Shown here: in pieces, positions 1-6,804 of the stretch
How positions within the stretch are numbered: the stretch's first letter is position 1
How the letters are laid out: every line of letters begins with the position of its first letter
From: an uncultured Collinsella sp.
GTDB taxonomy: Bacteria > Actinomycetota > Coriobacteriia > Coriobacteriales > Coriobacteriaceae
NCBI GenBank assembly: GCA_959596495.1
Contig: CAUFXK010000040.1
Span: 1-17,020 of the forward strand
Length of the DNA stretch: 17,020 bases
Direction of reading: 5' to 3'
Notes under the pieces: generated by a model
The model's database searches: none
What the model was told of the DNA's origin: nothing
Seen by the model: only the letters and a program-made list of their open reading frames with translations
Made by a program: the position numbers and the translations under genes

Positions 1-312
1 CATGATTGGTTATTGAGCGTTGGTCAAAATGGTTATTTTTACAGTAGCGCTAACACCGTCCTGCGCAACCACCGGGGGCTGACGTCCGTCAAGCGCGTTA
101 AGGCGGTGTTCTGGTGGTGCCACGCTCATTCGGGGGACGCGAGGACGGCGCGCGAGAAGCTCGCCGCGATGCCGACCGACGCGGACATCGACTTCCTGTT
201 CAGCGTCTACTCCGCCTCGCCGTCGCGCGAGGACGGAGGGCCGGAGTGGGGCGACAGGGCCGTGTGGGAGGACCTCCACCACAGGGACCCGTACCCGTTC
301 TGGCTGGATTAA
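1..312 (+). pseudogene. C-terminal remnant of an IS256/IS1249-type transposase
   Basis: The frame is open from the window edge to a TAA at 310-312. From about residue 18 the translation resembles the C-terminal end of IS1249-like transposases of the IS256 family: a segment reading LRNHRGL, then KAVFWWC, then a MPTD stretch, and an ending with GPEWGDRAVWEDLHHR. These motifs come from my memory of the family, not from a search. The first roughly 17 codons (HDWLLSVGQNG...) do not look like the expected transposase sequence and are richer in A+T, which suggests that the 5' part is deleted or replaced. No catalytic DDE residues lie in this piece. It could instead be the end of an intact gene that starts outside the window. 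It would act on IS DNA if intact; as seen it is probably inactive. Confidence 0.6.
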
Positions 313-335
313 TGGATGGAAACGGATGTTCTATC

Positions 336-353
336 GGGACACACATTTTGTCC
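336..353. repeat. Small GGGACA / TTTTGTCC dyad, possible IS end
   Basis: Just after the transposase stop codon, GGGACA (336-341) is followed by TTTTGTCC (346-353), an imperfect inverted repeat. IS elements carry their terminal inverted repeat shortly after the transposase stop, so this may be the right end of the element. No matching left end is in the window, so this is inference. Confidence 0.3.
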
Positions 354-366
354 TATAAGCCACGCT

Positions 367-1227
367 TTACAAGTCGAGCCTGCCCTGGGGGTCGGTGAAT
401 CCGTCTGTACCCTCCTTGAGCTTTTTCTCGTCTGCTTTCACGCGACGTTCGAGCTTCTTTGTATCTTCGGCAGGCGGTAGGTTCTCGGGTACAATTCCGC
501 GGTCGATGAGGCTGCCACGCACGCTTGTGTTGTTCTCGACGTGCTCTTGCTTGATCTGGTCCAGACCGTACAGGTCGTGTTCCTCGGCGTTGAAGGCTGT
601 CATCGAGTTCGTAAGGTCCTTTGCTTTGATGAGAACATCGGCTAGCCTGTCCGCCAATGCCGAGCTCTTGGATACGCCGAGCTGTTGCTTCATTTCCGCC
701 GTGCTTCTGCCGCCGAATAACGCTTCATCGCCCTTCGACTTGATGATCGCGAATCCTTTGGAGTCCACGCCGCGTTTGAACGCAATACCCGAGAGCTGTT
801 TCTCTGAATCAGATAGCGAGTGGCGCGCCTGCAAGCGCTGAATCTCTGCGAAGCGCTGCTCTATGAGCTCTTGGCGGCGCGTCTGCACGGCGAAGTACGC
901 CTGGGCGAGCGCGATTTCTTGCTTGTTTGAATCTCCGTTCTGGGCGATTAAATAGCATGCATAGCGCGTAAGTTTGTAGTCTTTAACCGCGCGAGCGGCG
1001 ACACCGGCAGTTACCATTTTCGTGGTGTCACGAAAATGGGAATCAACTGGAGTTTTGTTTGTTTCGCACGAGACTTTAGCCCTCTTAACAACTTCGGCAA
1101 AGTTCTCCCATCGAGTGTATCCCATGGGTTCCATTAAATCGCGTGCGAGCCAATACTCAACGCCGTCTTCCACATTGGCGTAGCTATCAAGTTCGACACG
1201 CCACTTCTCGATATCACTACTGTCCAT
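367..1227 (-). CDS. dinD: DNA damage-inducible protein D (DinD) homologue
   Basis: The 286-residue product is close to the usual DinD length (about 275). It shows the hallmarks of the family: an N-terminal block with YWLARDL and GYTRWENF, then VKDYKLTRYACYLIAQN, then AYFAVQTRRQEL, and a charged C-terminus ending KADEKKLKEGTD. In E. coli DinD is an SOS-induced protein that binds and inhibits RecA filaments; that role here is inferred from family membership. The ATG at 1225-1227 is preceded by a strong AGGAGGAG Shine-Dalgarno sequence. I see no canonical GAAC-N4-GTTC LexA box upstream; a TCTG-N4-CAGA dyad at 1271-1282 is the only operator-like sequence. The gene stands alone, looks less GC-rich than the suf genes and sits beside an IS remnant, which fits horizontal acquisition. 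Similar proteins also occur on phages and defence islands. Confidence 0.85.
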   Translation of the reverse strand: MDSSDIEKWRVELDSYANVEDGVEYWLARDLMEPMGYTRWENFAEVVKRAKVSCETNKTPVDSHFRDTTKMVTAGVAARAVKDYKLTRYACYLIAQNGDSNKQEIALAQAYFAVQTRRQELIEQRFAEIQRLQARHSLSDSEKQLSGIAFKRGVDSKGFAIIKSKGDEALFGGRSTAEMKQQLGVSKSSALADRLADVLIKAKDLTNSMTAFNAEEHDLYGLDQIKQEHVENNTSVRGSLIDRGIVPENLPPAEDTKKLERRVKADEKKLKEGTDGFTDPQGRLDL

Positions 1228-1310
1228 ATCTCCTCCTCGCTGATCTATTGTCTATGCGCGCTTTGCCCGCTCTGTACTCAGAATAAGGATACGCTGCCGT
1301 GCGGACACGA

Positions 1311-1346
1311 ATGGGTCCCGTGCCACTTCGAGGTCACGGGGCCCAT
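1311..1346. terminator. Strong GC-rich hairpin after the flavoprotein gene
   Basis: Arms 1311-1324 and 1332-1346 (ATGGG...CCCGTG pairing with CACGGG...CCCAT) form a stem of about 14 bp with a few wobble or bulge positions and a 7-nt loop. It lies 43 bp past the stop of the flavoprotein gene and 84 bp upstream of dinD. Neither side has a real U-tract, so it is an atypical intrinsic terminator, or an RNA-stabilising 3' hairpin. Confidence 0.45.
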
Positions 1347-1388
1347 AGATATCGATTAGTTGTGCTCTGCTCTAGATAGGTGTCCAGT

Positions 1389-2915
1389 TTAATTCGATCG
1401 ATAGTGCGAACCCAGGCTTTCGGTCCGCTTGCGCATGGCTTTGACCATCTCCGTTGCCAGCTGATTCTGCGATTGCAGGCGGGCGAGGGCTGCGATCTCG
1501 CTGTCATTGGCATGCGGCTTGCTCAGCGCCGTTGCCTCGTCTTTCAGGCTTTCAAGCTGTTGCAGGGCCTTGGATAGACCTGCTTCGGTCCTGTTGATCA
1601 TGCAGTAGGTACTCATTGTGCGTTTGAGGCAGCGGGTCAGGCGCTCGGCGTCTGCTGTAGCTATGCCATGCTGGGGGAGGGCGATATCCATCGGTGCGGC
1701 CGCCTCAGGAGCGTCCAGCGCTGCTTGGGCTGCCGATGCGCCCGCAATGCGCCCGAACACGATGCCATTGGCACTCGACAAGCCGCCGATGCGGTCGGCG
1801 CCGTGCATGCCGCCTGTTGCCTCACCGCAGGCGTAGAGGCCCTCAACGCCTGCGTACGCGGTCTTGTCGATTTTGATACCGCCGTTGGCGGCGTGGGCAT
1901 ACATCGCCACGCGCATCTCGTCGGTCGGCGCGATGCCGTGCTCGTCTTGCAGCCAGGTGGCAAAGGTCTGCACAAACTCGGGGATGTCCTCGCGGGGGAA
2001 GTCGTAGTGGAGCGCCAGGCCCTCTGCACCTGCCTGATCTATGACGAGGTCGATGGCGCGGGAGGCCAAGCGCGAGGTGAAAGGACCATATCCAGAGCGC
2101 TGCTCAAGCAGATCGTTTAGCTTGCCGTCGGCAATATCGACCGGCTGGTCTACATGTACGTAGCGCCAGGTTTTCTCGTTGAAGACCAGGTTGCGCTTGG
2201 ACTCGATGAAGCCGGGCATCATCTGCATGAATTCTATATTAGTAAGCGATGCGCCGTGCGCCAGTGCGATGGCCTGCGAGGAGCTGAGCACATCAGCCGA
2301 CGTAAGGCTGCGCTCGAACAGGCCGCCTGTGCCACCGGCTGCGATGATCGTGGCCTTGGCAGCAAAGGGCACGATTCGATTTTCGGTAAGGTCGTAGAGC
2401 ACGGTTCCGGTGATTCTGCCGTTCGTGTTCTCAACAAGATCGATAAGCTCATGGCGGGGGAGCAGGCGAATGCCGAGCGACTCGATCTGGGCCATACATG
2501 CGTCCTCAAGGGGCTTGCGGGTGAGGCCGCGCCACATGCGCGTCTTGTGGTCAAAGCAGGGAATAAACTGCTTTTGCTGAGCGCTCTCAGCGCTTTGCGG
2601 ACGCTGGAGCTCAACGCCCAGGTCTTGCTCGAGCCATTCAATTGCCTGGGGAATGCCGTGCACAAACGTCTGGACAAGCTCGGGGTCGGCGACGCCGCCA
2701 CCAACGGTCTGAATGGTGTCGATGAAGTCTTGTTCGTCGTCTTCGTTAACGGGTCCGATAAGCCCCAGGCCCCAGGTTCCGGGGAAGAAGCTCGATCCAC
2801 TCATGGTCTTGCCGGCGCTTGCCACAGTGACGGCTGCACCCGTGCGTGCCGCTTCGATGGCGGCGCAAAGTCCCGCAATGCCAGATCCAATTACCAGTAC
2901 ATCAGTCGATTCCAT
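1389..2915 (-). CDS. FAD-dependent oxidoreductase, fumarate reductase/NadB superfamily
   Basis: The product has 508 residues. The start at 2913-2915 was chosen because GAAAGGA lies 6 nt upstream and the protein then begins directly with an FAD Rossmann motif (VLVIGSGIAGL, G10-x-G12-x-x-G15). A second flavin motif, AAGGTGGLF, is at 192-200, and the C-terminal FAD block GLYACGEATGGMHGADR at 359-375. R286 (SRAID) and H341 (AHAANGG) align by eye with catalytic-region residues of L-aspartate oxidase and fumarate reductase. The usual substrate histidine in the EFxQxHP motif is replaced: the sequence reads EFMQMMP (228-234, M233). The motif ASNSLLE typical of NadB is replaced by GGLSSANG. It is therefore a superfamily member with an uncertain substrate. 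There is no signal peptide or Tat motif, so it should be cytoplasmic. The C-terminal 100 residues are helical and charged, as in NadB/FrdA. No partner gene is adjacent. Confidence 0.75.
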   Translation of the reverse strand: MESTDVLVIGSGIAGLCAAIEAARTGAAVTVASAGKTMSGSSFFPGTWGLGLIGPVNEDDEQDFIDTIQTVGGGVADPELVQTFVHGIPQAIEWLEQDLGVELQRPQSAESAQQKQFIPCFDHKTRMWRGLTRKPLEDACMAQIESLGIRLLPRHELIDLVENTNGRITGTVLYDLTENRIVPFAAKATIIAAGGTGGLFERSLTSADVLSSSQAIALAHGASLTNIEFMQMMPGFIESKRNLVFNEKTWRYVHVDQPVDIADGKLNDLLEQRSGYGPFTSRLASRAIDLVIDQAGAEGLALHYDFPREDIPEFVQTFATWLQDEHGIAPTDEMRVAMYAHAANGGIKIDKTAYAGVEGLYACGEATGGMHGADRIGGLSSANGIVFGRIAGASAAQAALDAPEAAAPMDIALPQHGIATADAERLTRCLKRTMSTYCMINRTEAGLSKALQQLESLKDEATALSKPHANDSEIAALARLQSQNQLATEMVKAMRKRTESLGSHYRSN

Positions 2916-3056
2916 CGGATTCCTTTCTCGTCCGGCGCATTGTCGCACGGGTGATCGGCAATGGGGCCGCAAAGACTCGGCAAATCGGTAAAGGGCACAT
3001 ATGGCAGGTGGGCGTCATGGGCGTTCTGATGCTCCATTTCATCACATCTCGTATAT

Positions 3057-3078
3057 CGCCCCAACTGATATATTGGCG
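3057..3078 (-). promoter_or_regulatory. Possible promoter/operator upstream of the flavoprotein gene
   Basis: An imperfect dyad (CGCCCCAA ... TTGGCG) surrounds a -10-like TATATC read on the minus strand (3067-3072). It lies about 150 bp upstream of the flavoprotein start and just past the terminator of the preceding unit. No good -35 box is visible, so the call is weak. The rest of 2916-3056 holds no feature I can support. Confidence 0.3.
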
Positions 3079-3103
3079 TTAGCCACCCTGCAGCAGCGCA
3101 AAC

Positions 3104-3136
3104 AAAAAGAGCCGCTACCTCGAAAGGTAGCGGCTC
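3104..3136 (-). terminator. Intrinsic terminator of the scaffold/GGGtGRT unit
   Basis: Read on the minus strand, a perfect 12-bp stem (arms 3125-3136 and 3109-3120) closes a TTCG tetraloop and is followed directly by TTTTT and then GTTT. It lies 35 bp past the stop codon of the GGGtGRT gene. This is a textbook Rho-independent terminator. Confidence 0.95.
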
Positions 3137-3171
3137 CAAAGCTCAACTATATGAGCATCGCGCGGGCGCGA

Positions 3172-4176
3172 TTAGGCCTTGAGGGCCTCCTCGACGGCGA
3201 CAGCGCAGGCGACGGTGGCACCGACCATGGGGTTGTTGCCCATGCCGATGAGACCCATCATGTCGACGTGCGCAGGCACGGAGGAAGAACCGGCGAACTG
3301 GGCGTCGGAGTGCATGCGACCCATGGTGTCGGTCATGCCGTAAGAGGCAGGGCCGGCGCCCATGTTGTCCGGGTGCAGGGTACGGCCAGTGCCGCCACCA
3401 GAAGCGACGGAGAAGTACTTCTTGCCAGCCTCGAGGCGCTCCTTCTTGTAGGTGCCAGCGACGGGGTGCTGGAAGCGCGTGGGGTTGGTGGAGTTACCGG
3501 TGATCGAGATGTCGACGTTCTCGTGCCACATGATGGCAACGCCCTCGCGGACGTCGTCGGAGCCGTAGCAGTTAACGGCAGCGCGGGGACCATCGGAGTA
3601 GGGGATGGTCTCGACGACCTTGAGCTCGCCCGTGTAGTAGTCGAACTGGGTCTTCACGTAGGTGAAGCCGTTGATGCGGGCGATGATCTGAGCAGCGTCC
3701 TTGCCCAGACCGTTGAGGATGACGCGCAGCGGCTTCTTGCGAGCCTTGTTGGCGTTCAGAGCCAGGCCGATAGCACCCTCAGCGGCAGCGAAGGACTCGT
3801 GGCCAGCCAGGAAGGCGAAGCACTCGGTGTCGTCGGAGAGCAGCATAGCGCCCAGGTTGCCGTGGCCCAGACCGACCTTGCGGTCCTCGGCGACGGAGCC
3901 GGGAACGGTGAAGGCCTGGATGCCCTCGCCGATGATGGCGGCAGCCTCAGAAGCGGTCTTGGCGCCACGCTTGACAGCGAGAGCGCAACCGAGGGTGTAG
4001 GCCCACTCGGCGTTCTGGAAGGCGATGGACTGGGTGTTGTTGACGATCTCACGCGGGTTGAAGCCCTTGTCGGTGCAGATCTGCAGAGCTTCCTCGAGGG
4101 AGGCGATGCCGTTGTCGGCGAGGCACTTGTTGATCTTGTCAGCGCGGCGCTCGTAACCTTCGAACGTAACAGTCAT
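3172..4176 (-). CDS. GGGtGRT family protein
   Basis: The product has 334 residues, the usual size of this family. The family's name-giving motif GGGTGRT is at residues 260-266. Other notable blocks are GHGNLGAM (104-111), FLAGHESFAAAEG (122-134) and the C-terminal MGLIGMGNNPMVGATVA. There is no signal peptide and no membrane segment, so the protein should be cytoplasmic. Its biochemical role is not known to me. The start ATG (4174-4176) follows GGGAGGG by 8 nt. It lies 17 nt downstream of the NifU-like gene and shares its terminator, so the two are almost surely co-transcribed. This linkage to a scaffold-like protein suggests a role in metal or iron-sulfur handling, which is inference. Codon choice is strongly biased to G/C-ending codons in both genes, suggesting high expression. 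Confidence 0.9.
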   Translation of the reverse strand: MTVTFEGYERRADKINKCLADNGIASLEEALQICTDKGFNPREIVNNTQSIAFQNAEWAYTLGCALAVKRGAKTASEAAAIIGEGIQAFTVPGSVAEDRKVGLGHGNLGAMLLSDDTECFAFLAGHESFAAAEGAIGLALNANKARKKPLRVILNGLGKDAAQIIARINGFTYVKTQFDYYTGELKVVETIPYSDGPRAAVNCYGSDDVREGVAIMWHENVDISITGNSTNPTRFQHPVAGTYKKERLEAGKKYFSVASGGGTGRTLHPDNMGAGPASYGMTDTMGRMHSDAQFAGSSSVPAHVDMMGLIGMGNNPMVGATVACAVAVEEALKA

Positions 4177-4194
4177 AGTTATTTCCCTCCCTTT

Positions 4195-4929
4195 CTACTC
4201 GTGAACCGGGAACACGCTGGCGACGGAGTGAGTCTCCTCGTCGGTGCGCGGGTCGATGTACTTGGCAGCGTTCTCCCACTGACCATAGTGGCCCATAGCG
4301 CCAGCGATGGCCTCCTCGGGGGTCTTGCCGGCCTTGACGGCGTCGGTGAACTTGCCGAGGTTCAGGAACTCGAATGCGATGATCTCGTTCTTGTCGTTGA
4401 GAGCCATGCGGGTGACGTAGCCCTGAGCGAGCTCAAGGTAACGAGCGCCCTTGGCCTTGGTGCCGAACATGGTGCCAACCTGAGAGCGAAGGCCCTTGCC
4501 GAGGTCGTCGAGGGAGGCGCCCACGGGCAGGCCGCCCTCGGAGAACGCGGTCTGGCTGCGGCCGTAAACGATCTGCAGGAAGATCTCGCGCATAGCAACG
4601 TTGATGGCGTCGCAGACGAGGTCGGTGTTGAGGGCCTCGAGGATGGTCTTACCGGGAAGGATCTCGGAAGCCATGGCAGCAGAGTGGGTCATGCCCGAGC
4701 AGCCGATGGTCTCAACGAGGGCCTCCTCGATGATGCCGTCCTTGACGTTCAGCGTGAGCTTGCAGGCGCCCTGCTGAGGTGCGCACCAACCCACACCGTG
4801 CGTAAGACCGGAGATGTCGGAAATCTCCTTAGCCTGGACCCACTTGCCCTCCTCGGGGATGGGTGCGGGGCCGTGGTATGCACCCTTGGCAACGGGGCAC
4901 ATGTTCTCCACTTCCTGTGAGTACTGCAT
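4195..4929 (-). CDS. NifU/IscU-like iron-sulfur scaffold protein (GGGtGRT partner)
   Basis: The product has 244 residues. The ATG at 4927-4929 was chosen because it follows GAGAGGAG; the longer frame to 5013 gives an Arg-rich leader with no family look. The core resembles a NifU N-terminal scaffold fold: GVGWCAPQQGACKL (C49, C56), then a beta strand reading KDGIIEEALVETIGCSG (C77), then helices with MASEIL and C106. C11 lies near the N-terminus. In IscU/SufU three cysteines hold a nascent Fe-S cluster; C49, C77 and C106 are spaced plausibly for that, though this is by eye. The region after about residue 125 (AFSEGGLPVGASLDDLGKGLRSQVGTMFGTKAKGAR) is not part of classic SufU and marks a distinct subfamily. 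It is first in a two-gene unit with the GGGtGRT gene. Confidence 0.8.
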   Translation of the reverse strand: MQYSQEVENMCPVAKGAYHGPAPIPEEGKWVQAKEISDISGLTHGVGWCAPQQGACKLTLNVKDGIIEEALVETIGCSGMTHSAAMASEILPGKTILEALNTDLVCDAINVAMREIFLQIVYGRSQTAFSEGGLPVGASLDDLGKGLRSQVGTMFGTKAKGARYLELAQGYVTRMALNDKNEIIAFEFLNLGKFTDAVKAGKTPEEAIAGAMGHYGQWENAAKYIDPRTDEETHSVASVFPVHE

Positions 4930-5022
4930 GCCTCTCCTCTCTATCGTGTTGGCGTCCCGTCTGGGGGTCGTGGCTGGCGATTGCCGGGCGACCCTTCGAA
5001 AGGGACATGACATGCAGCCCCT

Positions 5023-5052
5023 ATAATACCGCGAAATGCACGGAATATTCGG
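5023..5052 (-). promoter_or_regulatory. Probable promoter of the scaffold/GGGtGRT unit
   Basis: Read on the minus strand, TATTAT (5023-5028) is a good -10 box about 95 bp upstream of the scaffold start. The -35 region is poor, but it is overlapped by the perfect palindrome GAATATTC (5043-5050), which may bind an activator or repressor. The rest of 4930-5332, about 400 bp, is untranslated as far as I can see. It contains a LacI-like half-symmetric sequence (AAAC-G-GTTT, 5098-5106) and no clear gene. Confidence 0.45.
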
Positions 5053-5332
5053 CGAACGGCTCAGTTTTCGTAGCGAGAAGTCCGGAAGTTTTAATTGAAA
5101 CGGTTTAACTCTATGTTCTGTGGTCGCGAATTTCCGTAGAGGGGGTTCGTCTTGGGCAAGCTTTTGGTCAGCTCTTGTAAGCGTTGCAGGGGTTGACCTG
5201 TTGCAACGGTGCCGTTCGCCGCCCGTTTACTGCCTTTGGCCGCGCGAGTGTATTGTTTTGCGTGAATGTTTTGATGGCACGCTTCAATCGTGCTGTATTG
5301 GATGGCAACCAGATCCCGGCGAAGGGAGCGCC

Positions 5333-6145
5333 ATGCAGCGCGTTTGGAGAACGGTTACCGGCTTTTACCATGTCTGTGCCCGCGGTGTGGGCAAGCAGCT
5401 CATCTTTGAGGGCGATGAAGACCGGTGGGAGTTTTTGGAGCTGATGCGCGAGTGCTGCCGCGAGGCGGGCGTGACGGTTATCGCCTGGTGCCTTATGGGC
5501 AATCACGTGCATCTGGTGCTTGCAGATTACGAGGACGCGATGAGCGCGGCGATGCACCGGCTGCTTTTGACGTACGCGCGGCGGTTCAATAAGCGCACGG
5601 GGCGCACGGGTCATCTGTTCCAGAACCGTTTTGACCGGCGCTCGCTCGATACCGACCGTTATCTAATGGCTGCCATTCGCTATGTTCACGCTAATCCGCA
5701 GGAGGCGGGTATCGCCCTGATCGAGCGTTATCCCTGGAGCAGCTTTGCCGAGCATTTGCGCGCTTACGACGGTGACGCGGCTGATGTCGCGAGGGGATTT
5801 TCTGATCCTTCTTGCGTGCTTGAGCTTTTTGGTTCCGCCAAGGCCTTTATTGCCTATTCGCTTTCGACGCCCGACGGCTGCGAGCCGGCGATGCCCGATC
5901 TAGAAGAGACGGAGTGGGAGCGGCGAGCCTTTGCCGACAAGTTGTCGAAGGGGCTCGGGGTTAAGCTCAACGGGGTTAAAGCCACACCGTCGGCGCAGCG
6001 CAACATCGTTATTCTTGGATTGCACGATGCCGGTTTTACGGTGCGTCAGATTGAGCGGTATACGGGGATTGGCAAAAGTACCGTTTCTCGCATTGTGCGT
6101 GCCTGTGCACGAACAGCGGTGCGGACTGGCGGAAACGTGGTGTAG
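5333..6145 (+). CDS. IS200-like (Y1/HUH) transposase, RAYT type
   Basis: The product has 270 residues. The ATG at 5333 follows GAAGGGAG at good spacing; the open frame extends upstream to 5120 but without family sequence. Residues 1-140 match the Y1_Tnp fold: YHVCARG at 12-18, the HUH pair H58 and H60 in MGNHVHLV, TYARRFNKRTGRTGHLFQNRF at 80-100, and AIRYVHANPQEAG at 114-126, where Y117 is the likely nucleophile. Residues about 195-265 form a helix-turn-helix region (GFTVRQIERYTGIGKSTVSRIVR), as seen in DnaA- or Trp-like DNA-binding ends. These enzymes cut and join single-stranded DNA at hairpins. RAYT members are usually single-copy chromosomal genes without IS ends, and I find no IS200-type ends here. 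Its position between two Fe-S loci looks incidental. Confidence 0.85.
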   Translation: MQRVWRTVTGFYHVCARGVGKQLIFEGDEDRWEFLELMRECCREAGVTVIAWCLMGNHVHLVLADYEDAMSAAMHRLLLTYARRFNKRTGRTGHLFQNRFDRRSLDTDRYLMAAIRYVHANPQEAGIALIERYPWSSFAEHLRAYDGDAADVARGFSDPSCVLELFGSAKAFIAYSLSTPDGCEPAMPDLEETEWERRAFADKLSKGLGVKLNGVKATPSAQRNIVILGLHDAGFTVRQIERYTGIGKSTVSRIVRACARTAVRTGGNVV

Positions 6146-6190
6146 GGCCGCCTGTGCACCGCAGCTGGGGTCGCCCATATGCCACAACTA

Positions 6191-6201
6191 TTGTTCTAAA
6201 A
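6191..6201 (+). repeat. 11-bp direct repeat, copy 1
   Basis: TTGTTCTAAAA occurs here and again, identically, exactly 250 bp downstream at 6441-6451. The meaning is unknown; it could be a duplicated regulatory site or a remnant of an insertion. Confidence 0.5.
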
Positions 6202-6440
6202 GCTTGGTACGGTCACTGCGCTTCTTTATTTGCATAGAACGATTGCCGTCATGCATAAAATTACGGCTCCGCTCGGTTTTGCCCGTTCCTACCCCCGTCC
6301 GCGCCGTGCAAAAAGCGGAGTTTTCTGCATCGTGGTGCTGTCGGCGCCGCCGCTATTTTGCAACATACGGGCTCTGAAACTATTTATGCCTGCCGATACG
6401 CTCCCGAAACTCATGTTTGCGCCTCCTGAGACCACGATTC

Positions 6441-6451
6441 TTGTTCTAAAA
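6441..6451 (+). repeat. 11-bp direct repeat, copy 2
   Basis: This is the second copy of TTGTTCTAAAA. It sits just before an A/T-rich stretch that leads into the candidate promoter of the structured element. Confidence 0.5.
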
Positions 6452-6476
6452 CGCAATATAAAGGCGACTGGAGATG

Positions 6477-6736
6477 TTGATTAACGCTTCCAATGCGTAT
6501 ACATACGGCTTGTCGTGCTGAATACTCGCAAAAATGCACGCCGCACCCTAGGGGACCCGTCTGCGGCAGGCGCGAGGCGAGCCGGAGCCCGGTAGGACGG
6601 GGCTTGGCACATTGCTTGGCGGGTCCGTGGCCCTGCGGCAGGCATTTGATGCTGTGGAAAACGCCCGTGTTCGCAGCTGACAGCGCAGTAAATGACAGAC
6701 CGGGCGCCGGACGCGCGGACTGTGTATCCGCGCTCG
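6477..6736 (+). other. GC-rich, potentially structured element (candidate ncRNA)
   Basis: A promoter-like pair (TTGATT 6477-6482 and TATACA 6498-6503, spacer only 15) precedes about 220 bp of GC-rich DNA with nested complementarity. GGACCCG (6553-6559) pairs with CGGGTCC (6620-6626). Inside it, GCC-G-GAGCCC (6581-6590) pairs with GGGCTT-GGC (6600-6608). The palindrome CTGC-G-GCAG occurs twice as an 11-bp direct repeat (6561-6571 and 6633-6643). CGCCCG near 6662 can pair with CGGGCG near 6701. The stretch ends in a 7-bp hairpin GCGCGGA/TCCGCGC (about 6713-6733), without a good U-tract. I compared it from memory with RNase P RNA, tmRNA, SRP RNA and 6S RNA and saw no convincing match. The strand is uncertain and no coding potential is evident. 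Confidence 0.35.
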
Positions 6737-6739
6737 TTA

Positions 6740-6773
6740 TGAAAAAGCCGAGTCGTCCGTATCGGACGGCTCG
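6740..6773 (-). terminator. Intrinsic terminator of the suf operon
   Basis: Read on the minus strand, arms 6761-6773 and 6745-6757 form a 13-bp stem with one mismatch and one G-U pair, a 3-nt loop, and a following TTTTT (6740-6744). It lies about 30 bp past the sufU stop codon. Confidence 0.9.
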
Positions 6774-6804
6774 ACAATCAAAATCCTTGGATTTAGGGCA
6801 TCCG

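Larger units (their letters stand above)
6146..6476. other. Intergenic region with no supported gene
   Basis: This stretch follows the transposase gene. Short open frames exist but have no ribosome binding site or recognisable sequence. It holds two copies of an 11-bp direct repeat (6191-6201 and 6441-6451), a GCCGT/ACGGC dyad with a 13-nt loop near 6247, and several A/T-rich patches such as TATAAA at 6457-6462. It may be decayed mobile DNA. Confidence 0.5.

Noticed and set aside
2891..3139. A minus-strand ORF of 82 codons before the flavoprotein gene
   Set aside because: It begins inside the terminator hairpin of the preceding unit, has no clear ribosome binding site and overlaps the next gene's start; no family is recognised.
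3001..4920. A 639-codon open frame on the plus strand opposite the scaffold and GGGtGRT genes
   Set aside because: It is an antisense shadow produced by strongly biased codon use in the two minus-strand genes; it has no recognisable domain and runs across both genes and their terminator.
5120..5332. A 71-codon N-terminal extension of the transposase
   Set aside because: It starts at a GTG without a ribosome binding site and does not resemble the family, while the ATG at 5333 has a good one and starts at the normal position.
6540..6735. RNase P RNA, tmRNA, SRP RNA or 6S RNA in the GC-rich gap
   Set aside because: The conserved sequences I know for these RNAs (for example GAGGAAAGTC of RNase P or GGAAGGAAGCAGC of SRP) are absent on both strands.
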